Assembly (NCBI RefSeq): GCF_900107935.1
Contig: NZ_FNVG01000007.1
Span: forward strand, 140,138-204,137
Reading direction: 5' to 3'
Length of the DNA stretch: 64,000 bases
DNA from: Vibrio hangzhouensis
GTDB taxonomy: Bacteria > Pseudomonadota > Gammaproteobacteria > Enterobacterales > Vibrionaceae
Shown: positions 50,643 to 58,915 of the stretch, piece by piece
Layout of the letters: every line of letters starts with the position of its first letter
Position numbering within the stretch: position 1 is the first letter of the stretch
Made by a program: the position numbers and the translations under genes
Notes under the pieces: model-generated
The model's database searches: none
Seen by the model: only the letters and a program-made list of their open reading frames with translations
What the model was told of the DNA's origin: nothing

Positions 50643-52586
50643 ATGTTTCTAAACGGACGGTACTGTCAGAGGCTTCTTGCCGCAACCTCTATCATTATTA
50701 CCTCTCTGAGCGGATCTGTGCTGGCTGCAGATGCCTCGCTCGAACGGCAGCGTGCTGACTACGAACAGGCACAAAAGCTTATCGACGACAAAGACATAGA
50801 GGGCTATCAAAAACTTCGCCCCAAGATTGTGAATTATCCTTTGACGCCTTATGTGGACTATCGTGTGTTCTCACTCGAATTGGCTGATAAGTCGATTCAG
50901 GAGGTAAACGACTTTATTGAAAACCATCAGGGTTTTCCTTTCTCAACGCGGATCAGGGCTCCCTATCTTGATCATCTCGCCAGGCAGAAACGTTGGCAGG
51001 ATATATTGACCTTTCAAAACAACTATCCAAATGGCGAGCGTTATCAATGTCACTATCACTATGCACAGTATCAAACCGGTGACCGAGAGGCCGCATTTGA
51101 TGGTGCACAAAAATTGTGGTTGAGCGGAACCAGTGTTGATGACGCTTGCGATAAACTGTTTGAGGTGTGGAACAAGGCCGGAGTGCGGAGCGACAGTGAT
51201 GTTACTCAGCGGATGATTCTGGCATTTGAACAACGAAACGGAGCGCTGCTGAATTATCTCAGTCGGCAGCTAACGACGCCTCAGGGGAAAAAGCAAGGTG
51301 AGCAAATTCTGACTTTGTATAAGGCGCCAGAAACAGTAACCAGTTTCGCCAAAAGTGATGTTTCTCAGCCACAGAAAGACCAGCTCACCGAAATAGCGCT
51401 CCAGAAGCTGGCACGCAGTAATGAAGATAAGGCGAAAACAGTGGTCGCTCAGCTCAGCAAGGTCGAATCGTTAGACGCTGGCTTGCGCCAATCGATGCGT
51501 GAGTATGTGGCCATGCGTTTCATTACCACAGAGTCATCTAGTGACGCCAAATGGCGAGATCAGGTACTAAGTCAGTCAGAGAGTACAGTATATCTAGAGC
51601 GAAGAGCACGCTTGGCTGTCCAGCAAGCTGATTGGGCAGGGTTGGAAAAATGGATCGGAATGTTACCTTTAGATAAGCAGCAAACCAGTCGTTGGCAGTA
51701 CTGGCTGGCACGATCAGAACTGAAAACCGGGGAAGTAAAGCTAGGCACACAGCGTATGGAATCCATCGTCGGCCAGCGTAATTTTTACAGTGCTGCGGCC
51801 GCAACCTATCTGGACCATTCCATTGTCTATCCAGTCTCGACAACCACGCTGGATGCTGACGCGATCGCCCCGTTTCAAGTTAGCCTGGTACGTATCGAGG
51901 AGCTGGTAGACAGGGACAAGATTGCAGCAGCGAAATCCGAGTGGCGCTATTTGTTGTCTAACGCGTCAGAACAAGAAAAGCAGATGTTAGCCGCTTATGC
52001 CGGAAAAAAACGCTGGCACCATTTTAGTGTTGTCGCCACCATCTCCGCAAAAATGTGGGACAACATGACACTGCGATTCCCGACTGCGCATCAATGGTGG
52101 TTTGAGTTTTACAGTGATAAGCTCGATCTCGACAGTGTCTTGCTTATGGCGCTGGCACGACAAGAAAGCGCAATGGACTCTGAAGCTCGTTCCCCTGTCG
52201 GGGCAAGAGGCGTGATGCAAATCATGCCCGCAACGGCCAAATATACAGCGAAAAAACATAAGATCCCCTACAAACGAAGCAGCGAACTGTACCAAGTTGG
52301 CAAAAATATCGAGATAGGCTCGCACTATCTCAATGAACTGCTCGGCAACTATGACGATAACCGGATTTTTGCTCTCGCGGCTTATAATGCAGGCCCCAAC
52401 CGAGTGAAGCGCTGGCGAGAGGAGTCAGAAGGCAAACTTGATGCCATCGCTTTTATTGAGTCAATCCCATTTCGGGAGACAAGAGGTTACGTTCAGAATA
52501 TTCTGATGTTTCAGGTTTACTATCGGGATCTGTTAGGTGTTCAGGGAAGTTTCCTGACTGACGAGGAAGCGAATAAGCGCTACTAG
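50643..52586 (+). CDS. slt: Soluble lytic murein transglycosylase
   Basis: 647 residues: signal peptide (LAATSIIITSLSGSVLAA-DA), long helical superhelix (about 40-440), and a C-terminal SLT domain with the catalytic Glu in LLMALARQESAMDSE, SPVGARGVMQIMPATA, and LAAYNAGPNRVKRW. Periplasmic; produces the anhydro-muropeptides that the nagZ-anmK-murQ genes in this window recycle. AAAGG precedes the ATG. Followed by trpR as in E. coli. Confidence 0.96.
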   Translation: MFLNGRYCQRLLAATSIIITSLSGSVLAADASLERQRADYEQAQKLIDDKDIEGYQKLRPKIVNYPLTPYVDYRVFSLELADKSIQEVNDFIENHQGFPFSTRIRAPYLDHLARQKRWQDILTFQNNYPNGERYQCHYHYAQYQTGDREAAFDGAQKLWLSGTSVDDACDKLFEVWNKAGVRSDSDVTQRMILAFEQRNGALLNYLSRQLTTPQGKKQGEQILTLYKAPETVTSFAKSDVSQPQKDQLTEIALQKLARSNEDKAKTVVAQLSKVESLDAGLRQSMREYVAMRFITTESSSDAKWRDQVLSQSESTVYLERRARLAVQQADWAGLEKWIGMLPLDKQQTSRWQYWLARSELKTGEVKLGTQRMESIVGQRNFYSAAAATYLDHSIVYPVSTTTLDADAIAPFQVSLVRIEELVDRDKIAAAKSEWRYLLSNASEQEKQMLAAYAGKKRWHHFSVVATISAKMWDNMTLRFPTAHQWWFEFYSDKLDLDSVLLMALARQESAMDSEARSPVGARGVMQIMPATAKYTAKKHKIPYKRSSELYQVGKNIEIGSHYLNELLGNYDDNRIFALAAYNAGPNRVKRWREESEGKLDAIAFIESIPFRETRGYVQNILMFQVYYRDLLGVQGSFLTDEEANKRY

Positions 52587-52658
52587 AGGCGAACCGCTAT
52601 CATTTCATACAGCCTTAAGGTTAGAATAGTTGACCGGATGTTTCTGATGGAAGAATAA

Positions 52659-52946
52659 ATGGAACCTCATTATCAAGATTGGCAACAAGTCCTCGACCTC
52701 ATCCAACGCTCCCAAAGCACTGAGCAGCAGGCTATGTTGATGACGATGCTGCTGACTCCAGATGAGCGCGAGGCGGTGACCGCACGCGTCAACATTCTTT
52801 GTGAGTTATTAAAAGGTGACTTGTCGCAGCGCCAGATCAGTCAAATGTTAGGAGTGGGTGTAGCGACCATCACTCGTGGTTCTGCAGAAGTCAAACGCCT
52901 TGAGGATACAGAAAAAAACGCCTTGATCGATTTGCTGTTAAAATAA
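52659..52946 (+). CDS. trpR: Tryptophan repressor
   Basis: 95 residues; homodimeric regulator that binds DNA when tryptophan is bound. The HTH reads LSQRQISQMLGVGVATITRGS (about 60-80), as in E. coli TrpR, and the upstream helices include LLTPDEREAVTARVNILCELL. It likely represses trp and aro genes; the other aromatic regulators are encoded or bound nearby in this window. A 24-base palindrome overlaps its stop. Confidence 0.95.
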   Translation: MEPHYQDWQQVLDLIQRSQSTEQQAMLMTMLLTPDEREAVTARVNILCELLKGDLSQRQISQMLGVGVATITRGSAEVKRLEDTEKNALIDLLLK

Positions 52947-52969
52947 GCGAAACCTAGGTAGGTTTCGCT
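52946..52969. terminator. Palindromic hairpin between trpR and yjjX
   Basis: AGCGAAACCTA-GG-TAGGTTTCGCT, 11-bp perfect arms overlapping the trpR stop, with no T-tract. A transcript-end hairpin for convergent genes is likely. Confidence 0.5.
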
Positions 52970-52977
52970 CTGCAGCA

Positions 52978-53493
52978 TCAAAAGTGCTGCGGATTTACAA
53001 ACGGTATCAGCGCCAATACCAGAGCTTGATGATAGACCGAGCTTCGGGTCAGTTGGTGCTGAGTCAGTAAGGCAATGGCTCCACCTTTTTGTTTGATATT
53101 TTCGGTACCAAATGTGCTATCCATGACGTCTCCCAGCTCTACGCTCGGTGATAGTTGAGCCACTACTGATGGCGGTAGCATTAAGCTCGCACTGCGCGAC
53201 TCGCCAACCAACGCTTCCGATTCAATGATCATCCAGGCAAAGGTTGATTGACCGTCTAACCCCGCCTCAATACCCACGTAAAAATCGCCATCGTTCATCG
53301 CATTTTTAGCATTACGTACGCGGTTTTTGGCACCTTGATGGGTTTCTTGATTGTTCATAGGTTGTTCTGAAACCCCACTTGGTACACTGACTCCGACAAA
53401 CGAAAAAACCTGTTCAGGGAAAGCCGATTCGAAAGCACTCTTTACCGCATTGATTTTGGCCGGGTTTAAAGACGCGATGACTACTTTTTTCAT
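52978..53493 (-). CDS. yjjX: Inosine/xanthosine triphosphatase
   Basis: 171 residues from ATG 53493 (AGGA before it), the usual family start KKVVIASLNPAKINAV. It hydrolyses non-canonical purine triphosphates (ITP, XTP) to clean the nucleotide pool. Motifs: SGVSEQPMNNQETHQGAKNR, YVGIEAGLD. Convergent with trpR, as in E. coli. Confidence 0.93.
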   Translation of the reverse strand: MKKVVIASLNPAKINAVKSAFESAFPEQVFSFVGVSVPSGVSEQPMNNQETHQGAKNRVRNAKNAMNDGDFYVGIEAGLDGQSTFAWMIIESEALVGESRSASLMLPPSVVAQLSPSVELGDVMDSTFGTENIKQKGGAIALLTQHQLTRSSVYHQALVLALIPFVNPQHF

Positions 53494-53676
53494 TATGATC
53501 CTATCTATGATATTGACGTATCGATTCAATCTTAACGTAAATTTTCCATATTTATGTCATTAATTGCGGTGAGTTTCGGTATCCTATGTGAGTCCCAACT
53601 CTGGGGCTTTGAGGAAATAACCAATTTTATAGCATGAACTTCCGTTACTCTCGGAGTGCCATGTGTGTAAGAGATT

Positions 53677-54342
53677 ATGGAAATGAAAATTAAAAAAGTA
53701 GTGGTAGCGCTTGGCCTTATTTCTCTGATGGGCTGTCAGGCAACGCAAAGACAGAATGCAACAACCGGTGAGTATGAGACTAACTCCGCAACCAAAGGTG
53801 CGGTGATCGGCGCCATCGCTGGCACGGCAGTAGGTATCGCTTCCGGCGGAGACAGTCGAGGTATCCTATTGGGCGCGGCAAGTGGTGCAGCGCTAGGTGG
53901 TGGCGTTGGTTACTACTTTGACCAACAAGAGAAAGCTCTGCGACAAGAGTTACTAAATTCTGGTGTTCAGGTAGAGCGTGTTGGTGACAACCAGTTATTG
54001 TTGCGTTTAGAAAATGGGATTGGTTTTGACAGTAACTCACACTCTCTCAATAGCAGCATTCACAACACGTTAAAAGGTGTGGCTCGTATTCTTGTCGAAT
54101 ACCCGGATACCAGTCTGGTTATTGATGGTTTTACTGACAGTACTGGCAGTGCCCAGTACAACCAGGAGCTGTCCGAGAAACGTGCCGAACAAGTCCGTTC
54201 GTTCCTGGTAAGCCAGAAGGTGGCACCAGGGCGTGCAATCGCTCGTGGTAACGGAGAGCGTTACCCGCTTTGCTCAAACGCGACACCAGAAGGTCGCCAA
54301 TGCAACCGCAGAGTGGAAATCAAAATCCTGCCACTGAAATAA
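53677..54342 (+). CDS. OmpA-family lipoprotein with glycine-zipper
   Basis: 221 residues. Lipoprotein signal KKVVVALGLISLMGC-Q. A glycine-zipper stretch follows (GAVIGAIAGTAVGIASGG, GILLGAASGAALGGGVGYY, about 40-85), then an OmpA-like peptidoglycan-binding domain (VIDGFTDSTGSAQYNQELSEKR, about 140-215) ending NRRVEIKI. This resembles YiaD/Pal-type envelope proteins. It sits between yjjX and pheA; an ATG two codons later (53683) is an alternative start. Confidence 0.9.
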   Translation: MEMKIKKVVVALGLISLMGCQATQRQNATTGEYETNSATKGAVIGAIAGTAVGIASGGDSRGILLGAASGAALGGGVGYYFDQQEKALRQELLNSGVQVERVGDNQLLLRLENGIGFDSNSHSLNSSIHNTLKGVARILVEYPDTSLVIDGFTDSTGSAQYNQELSEKRAEQVRSFLVSQKVAPGRAIARGNGERYPLCSNATPEGRQCNRRVEIKILPLK

Positions 54343-54391
54343 TTTGTTATACCCGCGCACCTCAAGGTATGGGTTTAATGAGTGAATAAGA

Positions 54392-54423
54392 AAAGCCCCG
54401 GCATAGTGATATGCCGGGGCTTT
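54392..54423. terminator. Bidirectional terminator between lipoprotein and pheA
   Basis: AAAGCCCCGGCATA-GTGA-TATGCCGGGGCTTT, 14-bp perfect stem. Confidence 0.9.
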
Positions 54424-54429
54424 GTCTGT

Positions 54430-55611
54430 TTATTCGCTTAGCTCTGGAATGACAGGCTTAACATTGTCGACCGGGTAACAACCGAGAACCTTTAGGTACT
54501 TAGTAATTTTCGTTAATTCCTGAATAGCGCACTGCATGGAGTCTGAGTCTCGGTGCGCTTCCACATCCACATAGAACATTTCTTCCCAGGGGTTCCCCAT
54601 AATTGGGCGCGACTCCAATTTGGTCATATTGATGCCGTAGCGTTGTAGTACCAGCAGTGTTTCTACCAGAGATCCAGCCTCCTGAGAAGTGGCCATAATG
54701 AACGTCGTTTTCGCCGGAATTTGCGCGGAGACTTCTACTGGCTTTCTTGCAACGACGATGAAGCGAGTGTGATTTTCTGTCTGGTTGGCAATGTTGCTCT
54801 GAATAGACTGCAGGCCATAGAGTTTTCCACTGGCAGCATGACCGATAGCGGCTACATCATCACGGTTTAATTCCTGCACCTTTTGCATCGCGTCAGCTGT
54901 GCTGGCGCAGGATTCTAGCTTGACACCTTTAAGACGGCTTAAGAATTCGCTGCACTGCTGGTGGGGCTGAGGATGTGAATACAATGTTTTGATGTTTTCC
55001 AGGCGAATCTCTTTAGTGGCAACCAGGCAGTGTTCAATGGGCTGAGTAATTTCACCGACAATGTGCAAGGTAGTATGTTGCAGTAGATCGAACACTTCAT
55101 TGATTGAGCCCGAGCTGGTGTTCTCGATAGGAAGCACGCCAAAGTCAGCATGTCCTGACTCTACGGTCTTCGTCACTTCTTTGAATTGATCGCAGTTGAG
55201 CTCAACCAGTTCGGTATTTTTGCGCGAGAAGTACTCACGGCTGGCTAAGTGAGAGTACGACCCTTTGGCGCCTAAGAAGGCAACTCTGGCTACGGGCTTG
55301 CGACTCTGATTCGGGTTCGCCAGATTTTGCAGATAAACCTGTTGTAATAATACGGAGTCTTCGATGATGGTGTGAAAGATCTTAGTGATGTACGGTGCAT
55401 CCAGATCATACTTCTCTTTACCATTGGTGATCAGTTTGACCAGTAATTGCTGTTCGCGAGCGGCATCACGAACAGGTTTCGAGGTCTCCACCTTACTTTT
55501 GGCGACTTCAATGCTGAGTTTGCGTCGTTCAGAGAGCAGTTGCAGTAAATGGTCGTCGAGCTCATTCAAACGAAGGCGAATGTCCTCAAGAGAATAGTTT
55601 GTGTCTGTCAT
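54430..55611 (-). CDS. pheA: Bifunctional chorismate mutase / prephenate dehydratase
   Basis: 393 residues. N-terminal AroQ chorismate mutase (SLEDIRLRLNELDDHLLQLL, about 1-95), prephenate dehydratase (about 105-285; VAFLGAKGSYSHLASREYF, LPIENTSSGSINEVFDLL), and ACT domain with ESRPIMGNPWEEMFYVD (about 300-385) for phenylalanine feedback. Makes phenylpyruvate. Controlled by the pheL leader and attenuator upstream. Confidence 0.97.
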   Translation of the reverse strand: MTDTNYSLEDIRLRLNELDDHLLQLLSERRKLSIEVAKSKVETSKPVRDAAREQQLLVKLITNGKEKYDLDAPYITKIFHTIIEDSVLLQQVYLQNLANPNQSRKPVARVAFLGAKGSYSHLASREYFSRKNTELVELNCDQFKEVTKTVESGHADFGVLPIENTSSGSINEVFDLLQHTTLHIVGEITQPIEHCLVATKEIRLENIKTLYSHPQPHQQCSEFLSRLKGVKLESCASTADAMQKVQELNRDDVAAIGHAASGKLYGLQSIQSNIANQTENHTRFIVVARKPVEVSAQIPAKTTFIMATSQEAGSLVETLLVLQRYGINMTKLESRPIMGNPWEEMFYVDVEAHRDSDSMQCAIQELTKITKYLKVLGCYPVDNVKPVIPELSE

Positions 55612-55623
55612 CGAATAATCCTT

Positions 55624-55650
55624 ATAAAAAAACCTCCCAGTTGGGAGGCT
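55624..55650 (-). terminator. Attenuator of pheA
   Basis: On the minus strand CCTCCC-AACT-GGGAGG followed by seven or more T. It stands 13 bases before the pheA start. A competing GGAGGCTT segment upstream (55687-55695) can pair with the AAGCCTCC arm as anti-terminator. Confidence 0.9.
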
Positions 55651-55698
55651 TTCCGTTCGTTTTTGACTTTTCTTTCGAAAACGAAGAAGCCTCCAAGC

Positions 55699-55746
55699 CT
55701 AGTGGAGAAAAAAGAAGTCAAAAAAGAACAGATTAATTGGGTACAT
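55699..55746 (-). CDS. pheL: pheA leader peptide
   Basis: 15 residues: MYPINLFFFDFFFLH, six Phe in two runs of three, like E. coli PheL ([14 protein letters not shown]). It lies 88 bases upstream of pheA with an attenuator between. Ribosome stalling at Phe codons should favour the anti-terminator. Confidence 0.9.
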   Translation of the reverse strand: MYPINLFFFDFFFLH

Positions 55747-55812
55747 AGAGTGTTTAGTTACGTTTTCAATTGGCTAAGCCACACAATAAGCAAGGGAGTG
55801 AAGAGCGTCAAG

Positions 55813-55838
55813 CAAAAAAATAGCGCCTTTCGGCGCTA
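55813..55838 (-). terminator. Terminator of raiA
   Basis: On the minus strand TAGCGCC-GAAA-GGCGCTA followed by eight T; stem 7 bp with a stable GNRA loop. Confidence 0.9.
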
Positions 55839-55865
55839 TAAGATATTTGGTGTTACTAAGAGTTT

Positions 55866-56192
55866 TTACTCAGCTTCTTCTTCCAGTTCTGGTTTTTCTG
55901 CTCGTCTGGCTTCAGGCTTGTGTCTGAGCTTGTTTAGCTGTCGTTCTAGTTTCTGTTCTACCTCGTTAACGGCAGCGTATAAATCTTCATGAGTAGCGGA
56001 AGCGACTAATTTGCCTTTGGGTACCGTAATTGACGCTTCGAATTTCATCTGTTTGTTTGGCTCTTCGCTGAAAGCAGTCTGGCAACTGATGATGTCTACT
56101 TGCCATTTTTCCAACTTTTTGAATTTGCTTTCGATGTGCTCACGGATTGCAGAGGTGATCTCAATGTTTTTACCAGTGATGTTTACTCTCAT
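55866..56192 (-). CDS. raiA: Ribosome-associated translation inhibitor RaiA
   Basis: 108 residues from ATG 56192 (AGAGGAAAAACAAT before). Short HPF/RaiA fold; KLEKWQVDIISCQTAF, VASATHEDLYAAVNEVEQKLERQLNKLRHK are typical and the acidic tail (EKPELEEEAE) matches RaiA rather than Hpf. It binds 70S ribosomes at stationary phase or in cold and prevents 100S formation. Located upstream of pheL-pheA as in E. coli. A CRP site is in its promoter. Confidence 0.93.
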   Translation of the reverse strand: MRVNITGKNIEITSAIREHIESKFKKLEKWQVDIISCQTAFSEEPNKQMKFEASITVPKGKLVASATHEDLYAAVNEVEQKLERQLNKLRHKPEARRAEKPELEEEAE

Positions 56193-56231
56193 ATTGTTTT
56201 TCCTCTGTTGCATCCCTCATGGGTTAACTCC

Positions 56232-56276
56232 AGATTACCTATCCATGGTGAAATAAATGTGATCCAAATCACTAAA
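56232..56276 (-). promoter_or_regulatory. CRP-dependent promoter of raiA
   Basis: TGTGA-TCCAAA-TCACT (56258-56273, in a 22-base match 56255-56276) and a TAATCT -10 (56232-56237, minus strand) are spaced so that the CRP centre lies near -41.5: the class II geometry. A second half-site repeat TAAATGTGATCCAA lies 49 bases upstream (56303-56316). CRP control of raiA is known in E. coli. Confidence 0.6.
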
Positions 56277-56478
56277 TGGGAGTGATTTTTCGCATCAAAA
56301 TCTAAATGTGATCCAACGCAAAACTTTGTGTCGAAGAGTGCGGAAAACACTTTTCTTTCCGTCAAAAGTCATTAACTTGGAAAGAGTAGCGCACTGAAAA
56401 TCTCCCATTTTTGGCGCATCTGTACGACTTCAAAAATCTCCTGTTTAAAAATCAATCGCTAATAAAGCGTGATGGTCA

Positions 56479-57936
56479 TCACTCTGTTGTGCTTTCTTCC
56501 TCAGAACCCAATACTCGATAGAATTGAATGTCCTTATTTTGCGCTTGCTGTTCTTGTCTGATCTCCTTCAAAGACTCAAGTTGTTTATAAATCACAAAGT
56601 AGCGATTGATGTTGGCAACGTATGTGACCGGCTCGGAGCTGATGTTGCGCCGCGCCATCAATTCTACGTTACCAAACCACTTATTGGGATCGTAGCCATT
56701 GCGTTCTGCCAGTCTTCTCATTCGGGAGATGCTTCCAGGGCCCGCATTATAGGCAGCCAGTGACAGATAAACCTTATCATCGTCACTGATAGAGTCGTCA
56801 CTGAAGTATCGGTCCTTGATGAACCTCAGATACTTCACCCCGGCATGAATGTTGTTTTCTACCTGATTGATGTTCTTGATGTTCACGTTGGGATCGCGCG
56901 CTGTGCTGGGAAGCACCTGCATGATACCGACAGCACCTTTTGGGGAGACTTTGCGCTGATCGAGTTTTGATTCCTGAAAAGCTTGCGCAGCAATCATTAA
57001 GAAGTCAAAGTCGTATTGTATCGCGTACTTTTTGAATATAGATATAAGGCCGTCTAACTGCTGAACATTCTTGGGATCTAAGGCCTTGGCAAACCAGGAA
57101 GTGTTCTCCAGGTATTTGTTGTATATCACGTTGCCTAACAGGGTGCCTTCCCGGGCGGTTTTAATGTAGCGATTGACCTGCTGCGCCAGTTTCGGAGAAT
57201 CCATACGCATTGCCCAGGCTATGTCACCGTCTTCACGCAGTGGGATATCTGCGTGAATATTCAGATCCTCAAAAGTTTTTTTCCAGAACAGAGCCTTGTG
57301 GCTATCTAATACGGTGGCACCAATATAGCCTTGCTTTATCATCTCAACCAGTTCGTAGTCTTGCAGTGTTTCTTCTAGGTACTGCACATAGACTGGCGGT
57401 TTATCATTTTCTGTCAGCTTCTGATTCAATGTCTGAATGCTTTCGAAATAGCTGGAACTGCCTCTGACCCACACCTCGTTACCACTCAAATCATTCAGAC
57501 TCTCTATCTTAGGGTAGGAGCTATTAGTAATCAGTACTTCATCGATATCCGTTAAAATAGGCATGCTGAACTGGACCACCTGTTGTCTATTTTTGGTGAC
57601 CGTGAGGTTGGCCACAATCAGATCACCAAAGCCGTTTACGAGCGCAGGAATAAGGTCATCCCTGGGAACCGGAATGACCTGAATTTTGATTTTGGGGTAG
57701 GCTTTTTTAAGATTTTTCTCAAAATGGTAGAGCTGCTCAGCCCCGATGCCCTTGGGCTGTCCTTTCTCGATATAGTAAAAGCCCAGGTCGGCTGAAACGA
57801 GTACCCGAATTACTCCCTTTTTCGCCAGTAGGTCCAGGTCTCCGGTGTAGGGGGCATTACTAAGTGGTGAGAGTTCTAGGGCTCTCACTGGTAGCGTAAT
57901 AATTCCGATCAGTAGACACAGTAAAAATCCTTTCAC
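56479..57936 (-). CDS. MltF-like lytic transglycosylase with solute-binding domain
   Basis: 485 residues from GTG 57936 (AAGGG before it, signal peptide KGFLLCLLIGIITLPVRA-LE after); a longer frame to 58011 is not supported. An SBP_bac_3 domain (about 40-270, VIRVLVSADLGFYYIEKGQPKGIGAE) is followed by an SLT domain (about 320-450) with catalytic Glu in AAQAFQESKLDQRKVSP, GAVGIMQVLPSTA and LAAYNAGPGSISRM. This is the MltF architecture, a second copy rather than the purL-linked one. Inserted between raiA and bamD relative to E. coli. Confidence 0.88.
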   Translation of the reverse strand: MKGFLLCLLIGIITLPVRALELSPLSNAPYTGDLDLLAKKGVIRVLVSADLGFYYIEKGQPKGIGAEQLYHFEKNLKKAYPKIKIQVIPVPRDDLIPALVNGFGDLIVANLTVTKNRQQVVQFSMPILTDIDEVLITNSSYPKIESLNDLSGNEVWVRGSSSYFESIQTLNQKLTENDKPPVYVQYLEETLQDYELVEMIKQGYIGATVLDSHKALFWKKTFEDLNIHADIPLREDGDIAWAMRMDSPKLAQQVNRYIKTAREGTLLGNVIYNKYLENTSWFAKALDPKNVQQLDGLISIFKKYAIQYDFDFLMIAAQAFQESKLDQRKVSPKGAVGIMQVLPSTARDPNVNIKNINQVENNIHAGVKYLRFIKDRYFSDDSISDDDKVYLSLAAYNAGPGSISRMRRLAERNGYDPNKWFGNVELMARRNISSEPVTYVANINRYFVIYKQLESLKEIRQEQQAQNKDIQFYRVLGSEEESTTE

Positions 57937-58010
57937 AACAATCCCTTTTGTGATGGCGTTATAGAAAACTATATAAATGAAAAAGAGATTTAGCCAACTA
58001 TCAACAAACA

Positions 58011-58039
58011 AAAAAGCGCTGCATGAGCAGCGCTTTTTG
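58011..58039. terminator. Terminator downstream of bamD
   Basis: AAGCGCTGC-ATGA-GCAGCGCTT with A and T runs on the two sides. Confidence 0.9.
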
Positions 58040-58059
58040 AACCAGATTCTGTGCTTTGG

Positions 58060-58785
58060 TTACAGCGGATTAAGCTCCATTAGCTTTTCCGTACGTTCAA
58101 CCTGTTCTTGCATGTCGAGCTGCTGGTAGGCTTTTTTCTGCAGTACCAGTGACTTTCGTGCCGCCTCAGTGTCTGGATAGGTTTTTTGGATTTCCTGAGC
58201 ACGGTTGATGGCTGCAATCCACGCTTCACGACGAATGTAAAAGTCTGCGGTAGCCAGATCGTAGTTTGCCAGACGGTTTTTCAAAGCAACCATACGTCGC
58301 TGAGCATCTTCCGCATAAGCGCTATTAGGATAACGCTTCAGGAGTCGGTCAAAGTCGGCGAAAGCCGCTTTCACGGGCTCTGGATCTCGATCTGAGCGAT
58401 CTATACGCAAGATATCGTGCATAAAGTTACGATCTTGCGCCATGTGCGTCAGGCCTCGCATATACAGTACCCAGTCTGAACGCTCGTGAGTCGGGTTGAG
58501 GCGTGAAAAACGTTCAATGGTTGCCAAGCCCAGGGCCAGATCGTCGTTCTTGTAATAGGCATAAATCAGATCGAGCTGAACCTGTTCTGTGTAGGCACCA
58601 AATGGATAACGTGAATCCAGAGCTTCGAGTCGCTCAATGGCTGATGTCCAGTTACCACCTTGCAGTGATTCTTGTGCCTCAGAATACAGTTGAGAAGGCG
58701 GGACATCTGGGACGGTGACTTCTTTGTCAGCACAACCAAACAACAAAGCTAGGGAAAGTAAGCCTGTTAGTTTAAGTAGTTTCAT
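58060..58785 (-). CDS. bamD: BAM complex lipoprotein BamD
   Basis: 241 residues: lipoprotein signal LTGLLSLALLFGC-A, then five TPR repeats (QLYSEAQESLQGGNWTSAI, AYTEQVQLDLIYAYYKNDD, and so on). It is an essential part of the outer-membrane protein assembly machine. Divergent from rluD, as in E. coli. Confidence 0.96.
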   Translation of the reverse strand: MKLLKLTGLLSLALLFGCADKEVTVPDVPPSQLYSEAQESLQGGNWTSAIERLEALDSRYPFGAYTEQVQLDLIYAYYKNDDLALGLATIERFSRLNPTHERSDWVLYMRGLTHMAQDRNFMHDILRIDRSDRDPEPVKAAFADFDRLLKRYPNSAYAEDAQRRMVALKNRLANYDLATADFYIRREAWIAAINRAQEIQKTYPDTEAARKSLVLQKKAYQQLDMQEQVERTEKLMELNPL

Positions 58786-58915
58786 ACGAGAACGAGTTTC
58801 CTTGACGTAAATATTTTTCCGCTTCCATTACTTTTCTTGTCAGTAACGGATACAATGATGGGCTATATTATCCACACTCGTGGTATTAGTCCCAAGGTTT
58901 TTTAAAAAGTTCGAT

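Noticed and set aside
50498..50758. 86-codon open frame before slt
   Set aside because: Overlaps the slt signal peptide in another frame and has no recognisable domain.
55549..55992. 147-codon plus-strand open frame across the pheA leader and raiA
   Set aside because: It runs antisense through pheL, two terminators and raiA; the real genes there are on the other strand.
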